Shown: piece by piece, positions 57,673 through 64,000 of the stretch
Numbering within the stretch: the stretch's first letter is position 1
Layout: every line of letters starts with the position of its first letter
Assembly (NCBI GenBank): GCA_947643145.1
Contig: CANRVD010000005.1
Location: forward strand, 1 to 64,000
DNA from: an uncultured bacterium
Lineage (GTDB): Bacteria; Bacillota; Clostridia; Lachnospirales; Lachnospiraceae
DNA: 64,000 nucleotides
Reading direction: 5' to 3'
The notes under the pieces: generated by a model
Told to the model about the DNA's origin: nothing
Seen by the model: the letters and a program-made list of their open reading frames with translations, nothing else
The model's database searches: none
Program-made: the position numbers and the translations under genes

Positions 57673-58476
57673 CTATGTATGGGTAAAGAAGGCTTTTGTG
57701 GCAAACTGGATATAGCGGTGAACCACACCAGCCTTTTTATATTTTTCTGCAATTGCCTGATAGAGCTTTTTACGGGCTTTTTTATTTTTCTTAAAGTAGT
57801 AGCTGTATTTCACACCTATCTGGCGGTAGCCAATAGCAGCATCCAAAGGTGTATAGCCATGATAGCAGTTCGGGCAGATAGAAATAGCAGCCTCCTCATC
57901 AGGGAAATGATGTACAAGCCCCATCGTTTTGAGCTGGAACCAAATCTCATCATCTTGGTGTGCAACCAAATCCGTATCAAATTTACCAATTAGCTGGAAG
58001 CAGTCTTTGTGGAAAACAAGCTGGCCCAGATATTGGAATTGACCTGTCTGAATGGAAAAGTCAGAGATATCTAACAGATTAGCCTCCTGTATGGCCATGT
58101 TTGTATAAACAGCATTGTAAGAATAGTTTTCCTGAAAGACTTTGTAAATTCTTTCCAGCCGGTCAGGAGGCATAATATCCTGCGCAGAAATAAAAATAAT
58201 ATATTCTCCATGAAAAATATTGAGCGCAGTATTTTTTCCTACTACATATTCCCCCTGTTCCGGGATTTCCAAATAGAAGATACCCCTCCATTGCCCTCTT
58301 TCAGAAGAAATAGCTTCCTTATAAGGGCAGTCTTTTTCGTTCGAATCAAGGAGAATGATTTCAACATTTTTTAGGCTTTGTTCGAGGATACATTGGATGC
58401 ACCGTTTTAAAATCAAAAAAGGCGTCTGCCTGGTCTGAATCACTACACTAAAAACAGGTTTTTGTTTTTTTGGCAT
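57673..58476 (-). CDS. Family 2 glycosyltransferase
   Basis: 267-residue GT-A enzyme. N-terminal FSVVIQTRQTPFLILKRCIQCILEQSLKNVEIILLDS is the nucleotide-binding start; the usual DxD site is replaced by something like ISAQD near residue 95. C-terminal part is basic. It probably adds a sugar to the polymer or lipid intermediate made by this cluster. AAGGAGG lies before ATG 58476. It is the last gene of the minus-strand set; a 105-base gap separates it from the DUF4832-like gene. Confidence 0.85.
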   Translation of the reverse strand: MPKKQKPVFSVVIQTRQTPFLILKRCIQCILEQSLKNVEIILLDSNEKDCPYKEAISSERGQWRGIFYLEIPEQGEYVVGKNTALNIFHGEYIIFISAQDIMPPDRLERIYKVFQENYSYNAVYTNMAIQEANLLDISDFSIQTGQFQYLGQLVFHKDCFQLIGKFDTDLVAHQDDEIWFQLKTMGLVHHFPDEEAAISICPNCYHGYTPLDAAIGYRQIGVKYSYYFKKNKKARKKLYQAIAEKYKKAGVVHRYIQFATKAFFTHT

Positions 58477-58581
58477 AGGTTCCTCCTTATTTATTATTTG
58501 TTATACTATTGGTATAGTTATTTAGAAAACGGTGTCGTTGTACTAGCAATAGGTTTGCCAGCGGAGCCTGCAATCTATTGT

Positions 58582-60054
58582 TTACAGGGGAGTTCTTATG
58601 GTAATGTTTCCAAGGTAGTATCCGCCTAACTCCTCCCGAAAGCTGTCATTGGCAAAGGGAATGATTTCATCATCTGTCGTGTCCTTTATTACGGCCGTAA
58701 GGGCATATTCACCATCCTCCAAATCAGAGGGGGAGATATGGAATGAAATTGTGGTCTCCCTCCCGCTGTTCCATTGCTGTATTGGTGACAGGTCGGCATC
58801 TTTATTGGAATCCAGCAGTTGTATGGATTCTCCTGTCTCCAGATTGGTAAGCGTGAGAAGAAAACGTTTCGGATGGTACAGATTACTGAAACCAACATTT
58901 TCAACTGTCAAAAATCCTTCCGCATCTTCTTTTTGAAAGGGGCGGTAGGAGAGGCTGCAGCCTTTTAATACAAAACGTGCGCCCATATGGTCCGTAATAT
59001 ACTCATAGACGGAACATCCATCGTAAACGCTGTCCTCCTGTTCCCAAATTGCTTTTTTCCATTTCTTAATGACGGTTTCATCATGCATTTTATTTAGATA
59101 AGAAACATGCATTGCATACAAATCCGTTACTGCGTTTTTACCATCATTATATACATTGTCATTCACAGCTTCACCACCGTTTGGAACGGATAGGCAGAGC
59201 TCGTTTTGAAAGGATAATTCCGCCTCACGGAGCTGTTCTTCACTTAAACCTGCATTTTCCGTGTTCCCAGCCTGATACGTGCCGGTATCTGATACGGAGC
59301 CAAGCATTCCATCATTAAAAAGCCCCAGACGTTTTTTTAGCTCCTCCGCCGTAACAGGGTATTTCTCGTATTTTTCAGGATGTTCTTCCAATTCCCGGAA
59401 TATTGTCCGGTACTGGTTTGGGGTACGTACAGAAAGGTAAATGGTAGAATCTGTAACGCTTGCATATTGCAGCAGGAGTGCTGTCATGGCTTCGTCTGTC
59501 AGGTATTTGGAATCATGCATCTCTGCCCAGCTTCCTACAAAGATGCCCTGTGTTGTGTATATCAGGGAACTGTATTCGTTCAGGACAGCGCCGACCTGTT
59601 CCATATGCATTTCAATTACAGAAATATCATCTGGTTCTTTTTCCATGCCTAGACCATCCCAGTCATACAGAAAGCGGATGATAACTTTTGACTTGGTTTT
59701 GGTAAAGTATTGTAGTACCTTATGGATATTTTGCAGTGCAACGATATCCAGTGTCCCTCCGGCATATTCTGCAAGATTAAATTCCAAAAGGGAAAGACGG
59801 AACTCATAGCCGGTTTCATCTTTTTCCATAAAATAAAACTCATTTGTATTGAGCGGTGTGCCCGGATGCAGGTAATAAGAATAGAGCTGATACCAGCCGC
59901 AGTCCGGGCGGTTCAGTGCACCGGTGATTTCTGTCTGCCTGTTTTCGGCAAAGACAAAAGTGATATAATGTGTTTTATAATAATACACGCCGGCTCCTCC
60001 TATGAGTAATATAATAAATAAAACAATAGTAATTATAATTCTACTTTTCTTCAA
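58582..60054 (-). CDS. DUF4832/DUF4874-like membrane-anchored protein
   Basis: 490 residues. One N-terminal helix (about 4-24) then an extracytoplasmic domain. The stretch NRPDCGWYQLYSYYL, KVIIRFLYDWDG, VIEMHMEQVGAVLNEYSSLI, GIFVGSWAEMHDSKYL and YLSVRTPNQYR follow the DUF4874-DUF4832 pattern, which looks like a TIM-barrel glycoside hydrolase. It ends in a beta-sandwich-like domain (about 370-490). Role may be polymer trimming or binding. I start at TTG 60054 with AAGGTGG 8 bases upstream; the track GTG 60066 overlaps that site. Confidence 0.75.
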   Translation of the reverse strand: MKKSRIIITIVLFIILLIGGAGVYYYKTHYITFVFAENRQTEITGALNRPDCGWYQLYSYYLHPGTPLNTNEFYFMEKDETGYEFRLSLLEFNLAEYAGGTLDIVALQNIHKVLQYFTKTKSKVIIRFLYDWDGLGMEKEPDDISVIEMHMEQVGAVLNEYSSLIYTTQGIFVGSWAEMHDSKYLTDEAMTALLLQYASVTDSTIYLSVRTPNQYRTIFRELEEHPEKYEKYPVTAEELKKRLGLFNDGMLGSVSDTGTYQAGNTENAGLSEEQLREAELSFQNELCLSVPNGGEAVNDNVYNDGKNAVTDLYAMHVSYLNKMHDETVIKKWKKAIWEQEDSVYDGCSVYEYITDHMGARFVLKGCSLSYRPFQKEDAEGFLTVENVGFSNLYHPKRFLLTLTNLETGESIQLLDSNKDADLSPIQQWNSGRETTISFHISPSDLEDGEYALTAVIKDTTDDEIIPFANDSFREELGGYYLGNITIRTPL

Positions 60055-60829
60055 GTTTTTGTCCACCTTTTTGATTCATTGGTTTTGGCAATAGATTCCA
60101 TTTATACCGGACGAATACGTCGAAGGTACTAAAGAGCATAATGCACATGTATAACATTGGTTCAATAATGCCAAAATGCATACTTTTTCCTGCCTCCCGT
60201 TTATGCATGACAGCAGGAATTTCCTGAATACGGTAACCAAGCAGCGCCATTTGGACAATCATATTAGCATCTGGATAATTATTATCAAAATTACCAAAAT
60301 CAGAGTAGTACTCAAAGACAGGACGTGATAATCCCTGCAGGCCAGAGGTTGGGTCTGTAATCCTTTGGTGGCTGGCGGTGTAGATTACCCTTCGGAAAAA
60401 ATGAATGGCAATTTTCTTTTTCAGGGAAATGGCAAAACTTTTACTGTCTTTCAGAAAACGGGACCCGATTACCAAATCGGGAGGATTTCCAGAAGCATTT
60501 TTCTTACGCAGACAGTCATAGATTCTTGGAATATTGCAGATATCGTGCTGTCCGTCACTGTCCATTTGGATGACATAATTGTAATTACCGGTTACGGCAT
60601 ATTTATAGCCCGTTTGTAAAGCAGCACCGTATCCCAGATTATAGGGGTGGGATATCAGTTTAAATCCAAGGTTCTTTACAATTTTTGCAGTAGCATCGGT
60701 AGAAGCATCATTGATAATGACGGTATCAGCATAGCTATTGATATCAGATTCTTTTAAATGCTTCAAAAATTTTCCGATGGATTCTTCTTCATTATAGGCA
60801 GGAATGATAATCAGTAATTCGTTATTCAT
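60041..60829 (-). CDS. Family 2 glycosyltransferase (polyprenyl-phosphate type)
   Basis: 262-residue GT2 enzyme resembling dolichol-phosphate mannosyltransferases without the membrane tail: LLIIIPAYNEEESIGKFL, VIINDASTDATAKI, NLGYGAALQTGYKYA, and MDSDGQHD, which carries the DxD metal site. SGLQGLSRPVFEYY and a C-terminal hydrophobic patch (MLYMCIMLFSTF) suggest membrane association. It probably moves a sugar onto a lipid carrier. The end overlaps the DUF4832-like gene. Confidence 0.88.
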   Translation of the reverse strand: MNNELLIIIPAYNEEESIGKFLKHLKESDINSYADTVIINDASTDATAKIVKNLGFKLISHPYNLGYGAALQTGYKYAVTGNYNYVIQMDSDGQHDICNIPRIYDCLRKKNASGNPPDLVIGSRFLKDSKSFAISLKKKIAIHFFRRVIYTASHQRITDPTSGLQGLSRPVFEYYSDFGNFDNNYPDANMIVQMALLGYRIQEIPAVMHKREAGKSMHFGIIEPMLYMCIMLFSTFDVFVRYKWNLLPKPMNQKGGQKLEEK

Positions 60830-60886
60830 ATTTTATTATATTTCCTCCTTTCTTGTCGTATAGGAATTTCAAACCTTTTTTAAACG

Positions 60887-60975
60887 TATAGGAAACTTCG
60901 CCACAGCGTAGTGGTCATCGACAAAAATCGCATTGCGATTTTTGCTAGGGGAATGCGCTGGCATTCCCCTTTTTT
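60887..60975 (+). repeat. Tandem-hairpin terminator repeat (copy j)
   Basis: TATAGGAAACTTCGCCACAGC, GTAGTGGTCATCGACA, hairpin AAAAATCGC-att-GCGATTTTT, GCTAG, terminator GGGGAATGC-gctg-GCATTCCCC and TTTTTT (ending at the stop codon of the next minus-strand gene). This is the most complete copy. Another TATAGGAA word lies at 60859. Confidence 0.85.
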
Positions 60976-62212
60976 AAGAGAGTAATTCAAGGAATGCATG
61001 CAAGTCCTCAGGATGTTTTAAGTCTGTACTGGCACTGGCTTCTTCGAATTGGCGGCATTTTTGCGGATTAGAAAGTAAGTGTTCAATATGCCTGGCAATT
61101 TCTTCAGCATTCAGGGAAACCAGATAGCCGGATATGCCATTTACAATCTGTTCGCGGTTTCCGGTACAGTCGGAAGCTACAATGGCTTTTCCAAGTACCT
61201 GTGCTTCTTCAATCGCAATGCTTTTGCCCTCAAAGCGGGTAGCATGGATATAGAGTGTGGCCTGTCGGTAATAAGGATAAGGATTTGCGTGACTTCCCAA
61301 CAAAATAAAATGTTCTTCTAAGCCTTCCTGCCTGATTTGGGTCCGTAGTTCTTTTTCCAAAGGCCCTTCGCCGAGGATAAACCAGTCCGTATCAAAACCA
61401 TGTTCCCACAGGATCCGGAGAGCAGGAATCGCAATATCATATGCCTTTTGGTAGTGCAGGCGTCCAACAGTCAGAAGTTTATACCGGGCAGTACTCTGCA
61501 TAAATGGGTCAGTGGCAGGAAGTTCCTGCTGGCCCATCTGTTTAATCCAGTCTGTATTTATGATATTACGGAAGAGGTACACCTTATCCTTATATTCAGG
61601 ATAAACCTGACAGAAGCTTTCTCCAGCCTCTTTTGATACAGAAAATATTCGTGTAATCCGGCTGTAAGCATCCAAATCGAGGTTTTTGTTATATCCTGCA
61701 TTTTGATAGTCAATATGAAGGAAAGAGGCTTTTTTCTTTGCATTTACAAAGTCAGCAACAAAATAGGTACTGCCCCCTTCCAAATAGGCAACTGCCAAAT
61801 CGAAGGACTCCTTTGGCGCTTTCGTTCCATTTGCAATCATTCGCCATAAAAGCTTATCAGGGGCGAACCGATGGTGCCTGATTTGCCAAATCAGGTTCCT
61901 GCATAGATAGCCAAGTAATTTAAAACCACGCAACCGGTAAAAGAAACAGCAAAGGGTGGTTTTGATTAATACGATTTTGCCTCCAAAGGAAAGAACCGAG
62001 CGGTTATCAGGATGTTTGTTTAGCAGCCTGACATGGGTGGGGATTTCATCAAAAATCTCACCACGGTTTATCAGCACCTGCAATGAAATGTCGTATTCTT
62101 CTTTTGGCAGTGTATTGATTAGGGCAATCAGGGCACGCTCTGCACCGGCACGTCCCATGGTATTCATGATAAACAGGATTTTTTTACGTGTTTTCTTTTT
62201 TTTCATGGTCAT
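60974..62212 (-). CDS. Family 4 glycosyltransferase
   Basis: 412-residue GT-B enzyme. N-terminal acceptor half opens with KILFIMNTMGRAGAERALIALI; the C-terminal donor half has LLTVGRLHYQKAYDIAIPAL, FILGEGPLEKELR, and HATRFEGKSIAIEEAQVLGKAIVASDCTGNREQI with the EX7E motif. It is similar in class to PelF but not clearly PelF itself. The start overlaps the DUF2304 gene end by 29 bases, which supports one operon. Confidence 0.9.
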   Translation of the reverse strand: MTMKKKKTRKKILFIMNTMGRAGAERALIALINTLPKEEYDISLQVLINRGEIFDEIPTHVRLLNKHPDNRSVLSFGGKIVLIKTTLCCFFYRLRGFKLLGYLCRNLIWQIRHHRFAPDKLLWRMIANGTKAPKESFDLAVAYLEGGSTYFVADFVNAKKKASFLHIDYQNAGYNKNLDLDAYSRITRIFSVSKEAGESFCQVYPEYKDKVYLFRNIINTDWIKQMGQQELPATDPFMQSTARYKLLTVGRLHYQKAYDIAIPALRILWEHGFDTDWFILGEGPLEKELRTQIRQEGLEEHFILLGSHANPYPYYRQATLYIHATRFEGKSIAIEEAQVLGKAIVASDCTGNREQIVNGISGYLVSLNAEEIARHIEHLLSNPQKCRQFEEASASTDLKHPEDLHAFLELLS

Positions 62213-62648
62213 TGCTATCCTCCCCTGGTGTTTCTGTCTGCCCCTCTTTTGTAAGGGCGGCCTCCTGATTTACCAGTGATTCTGATTTTGTTTCCTTCAA
62301 TTCTTCTTTCAGGGTATGTACCTGCTCTGTAAGGAGAGCTATCTGGGAAGCCAGCTCTTTATTTCTCATAGAGAGGATAGAAAGCTGCTTGAAGGATTGA
62401 AATACAATCAGGTAACTGATAATAATAGCCAGTGCAAAGACAAGGGCAGGAGGGTATCCCGTATGAAAAATCTCTGCCAGGGAGTAGGTAATCTGTGGGA
62501 AAATGCCTCCAAGTATAATAAGGAAGCATGGAACAATCCACAAAAGGGCATGAGACTCCGAAATTTTTTTCTGTATTGTGGCCTTCAGAATAATTGCAAG
62601 CAGCAGAAAGCCAAGGGAAATGATGATTATTTGTAATCCAAGTGTCAT
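62184..62648 (-). CDS. DUF2304 family membrane protein
   Basis: 154 residues. Three helices (about 4-22, 35-55 and 68-85) fit DUF2304, seen in polysaccharide clusters next to family 2 glycosyltransferases; then a coiled coil (90-120) and a charged low-complexity tail rich in Glu/Thr/Asn. Function is unknown; it may help position the glycosyltransferases. GAAAGGCAG precedes ATG 62648. Confidence 0.82.
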   Translation of the reverse strand: MTLGLQIIIISLGFLLLAIILKATIQKKISESHALLWIVPCFLIILGGIFPQITYSLAEIFHTGYPPALVFALAIIISYLIVFQSFKQLSILSMRNKELASQIALLTEQVHTLKEELKETKSESLVNQEAALTKEGQTETPGEDSNDHEKKENT

Positions 62649-62670
62649 AGTATCTGCCTTTCATTTAAGT

Positions 62671-62702
62671 TATAGGAAACTCCGCCACAGCGTAGTGGTC
62701 AT
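62671..62702 (+). repeat. Truncated head of the tandem-hairpin repeat (copy k)
   Basis: TATAGGAAACTCCGCCACAG and CGTAGTGGTCAT match 60887-60918 with a single difference over 32 bases. It ends at the stop codon of the PelG-like gene. Confidence 0.8.
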
Positions 62703-64000
62703 TGCTTTTTTGGCTCCTGCGCTTCTGTAATGTCAAAAGGAAATACAACGCTGGTTGGCATATTTTCGTGTTTGGCAGGAATCAGGGAACCTTTACAGAA
62801 AATATGTTCGTCCAGATTGCGTTCTACCCATCGGAGTCTGTGGTAAGCAATAATCCATCCGGTAAAAGCGCCTAAAAAGGTACCAATGCCATACCAGATC
62901 GAGGATAAGTTTTTGGCAAATATGCTGGCAATGGTAGTAACCAGTACAAAAGCAGCAGTAGTCATCAGTGCTCCTGCTTCATCATTAAAGTAAAACAGGA
63001 AAATGATGCAGGAGTATAGCAAAAAGATGACAAAGTAACCGGCAGCAAGACAAGGATACATTTCCATTACCTGACCGGCAAAACCAAACCGTGGTAAAAA
63101 TACAACACAGAGAAGGTAAAGCAGTACAGAGATGATGAACTGGTTACGGACAACGTCCATAAGCTGATAGGAAAGCAGAGAAAACATCCTGTTTTTCGCT
63201 TTGTTAATATCGATCAGACGCCCACCGATGACGGATTCGGAGTAAGCCTTATATCTTTCATGAAAATGCAGCTCGATTTGTGTTATCAAAATGACACTTG
63301 CTGAAATATTGGTAAACATGGCAATACAGGTTGCCATATCATACGGAGGATAACAGATATAAGTGTTCCTTGCCGTGACATGGTCAGGCAGGCTCCAGAA
63401 TACAAAGTTGTGGGAGTACATTCCAAGGAAATATAAAAGGTTGGTTACGGCGAGTTTCCAGTGTTCTTTAAAATAGGGGAGAAAGCCAAAATAGCTTTCA
63501 TTATTTGTTTTGAAATAACCTTTAATATAGGCACATTCACTGATTGCAATCGTCATGAAAGCAAAGCAGATAGCAACAAGCATCCCATAGGTTATGGAAA
63601 AGTGCAGTATTTTTGTAGTAAAAAGTGCGGCACCAACCATGACAATAACCCCTAAGAGGAAAAACAGTGAAATTTTACTGTAGTCCTTTGTGATGGAGAG
63701 GAAGAGCATGGAGTAAAAGGTCATGCCCAATGCGATAAAGGTTATATAACAGGTTAATGTATAAACCGGGTCAATCCCACCAACGATACAGGAGTACAGG
63801 TAGAAGGGAATGCCGACAATGCAGCAGGTAATAAGGTTGATAAAAAGTCCGCCAAAGTAACATGGCAGAATGGTATCGTATTGTTCCTCAAAAATTTTAT
63901 CAGTAATATATCGGGAAAGAACCGGGTTGAACGGTGCTGTACAGAGTAGTGAAAATATAAATATATAAAGGACACTACAAGTAAAAAGCACACGTTCAGA
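62699..64000 (-). CDS. pelG: PelG-like exopolysaccharide flippase (5' end outside the window)
   Basis: Partial gene; 434 codons are in the window and the frame is open to the edge. The track GTG at 63991 is not a trustworthy start. A polytopic membrane protein of about 11-12 helices; the visible N-terminal part FIFSLLCTAPFNPVLSRYITDKIFEEQYDTILPCYFGGL is the signature of PelG, the inner-membrane transporter of the Pel polysaccharide. The C-terminal cytoplasmic tail is short and acidic. Gram-positive Pel-like loci carry pelG with glycosyltransferases, so the rest of the locus should lie beyond 64000. Confidence 0.87.
   Translation of the reverse strand, partial: SERVLFTCSVLYIFIFSLLCTAPFNPVLSRYITDKIFEEQYDTILPCYFGGLFINLITCCIVGIPFYLYSCIVGGIDPVYTLTCYITFIALGMTFYSMLFLSITKDYSKISLFFLLGVIVMVGAALFTTKILHFSITYGMLVAICFAFMTIAISECAYIKGYFKTNNESYFGFLPYFKEHWKLAVTNLLYFLGMYSHNFVFWSLPDHVTARNTYICYPPYDMATCIAMFTNISASVILITQIELHFHERYKAYSESVIGGRLIDINKAKNRMFSLLSYQLMDVVRNQFIISVLLYLLCVVFLPRFGFAGQVMEMYPCLAAGYFVIFLLYSCIIFLFYFNDEAGALMTTAAFVLVTTIASIFAKNLSSIWYGIGTFLGAFTGWIIAYHRLRWVERNLDEHIFCKGSLIPAKHENMPTSVVFPFDITEAQEPKKQ

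Overview
This window looks like the chromosome of a flagellated, spore-lineage member of Clostridia, most likely Lachnospiraceae (Roseburia/Agathobacter-like). The base composition is AT-rich, with strong AGGAGG-type ribosome binding sites and frequent TTG/GTG starts. Supporting genes include a Firmicutes fab/acc operon, mbl-flhO-flhP flagellar synteny, comFC-yvyF, polA-coaE-spoIIM, and DUF4474 and DUF2304 family proteins. The genus is an inference. No rRNA, CRISPR, transposase, integrase or phage genes were seen. One tRNA-Leu(CAA) is present. Layout: 0.2-2.2 kb holds a BlaI repressor and an M56 (BlaR1-like) membrane protease behind an operator-bearing promoter. 2.3-2.8 kb holds an orphan leader-peptide attenuator with no resistance or biosynthetic gene behind it. 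2.9-5.3 kb holds a C_GCAxxG_C_C protein, a DUF4474 protein and a metallophosphoesterase. A roughly 630 bp foldback element (5270-5900) runs into the last codons of the metallophosphoesterase. 6-12 kb carries secDF, a nitroreductase, prmA (minus) and recJ. 12-16 kb carries hypothetical genes and a single-chain ABC exporter. 16-24 kb is a morphogenesis/motility block (mbl, flhO, flhP, flgJ-like rod-binding protein, recD2, comFC, yvyF, a CheX-like phosphatase and a CheY). 24-33 kb is the fatty-acid synthesis operon fabH-acpP-fabD-fabG-fabF-accB-fabZ-accC-accD-accA, with no enoyl-ACP reductase in it. 33-35.4 kb is a LytTR regulator and AgrC-type kinase followed by a 20-codon peptide gene with its own promoter. 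35.8-43 kb has cvfB, ridA, a secreted SH3/NlpC-P60 hydrolase, azlCD, the tRNA and a secreted Big_2/LRR protein. 43-54 kb has sbcD, sbcC, a zinc-finger anti-sigma-like protein, polA, coaE, spoIIM and a membrane-anchored solute-binding-like protein. 54-64 kb is a sugar and exopolysaccharide region: rfbB, galE, a GGDEF cyclase and a minus-strand cluster led by a PelG-like flippase (cut by the window end), a DUF2304 protein, three glycosyltransferases and a DUF4832-like protein. The most unusual content is intergenic. Three short dispersed repeat families recur: a tandem-hairpin element that often begins with TATAGGAAA just after a terminator U-tract and often ends in its own terminator; a 5'-UTR element that supplies the Shine-Dalgarno sequence (GAAATGAGG) of at least six genes; and a small GTTACT/AGTAAC inverted repeat. 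These, the large foldback, the orphan attenuator and the small-peptide locus are the best candidates for undescribed biology. All family names come from motif recognition by eye; no database search was run.
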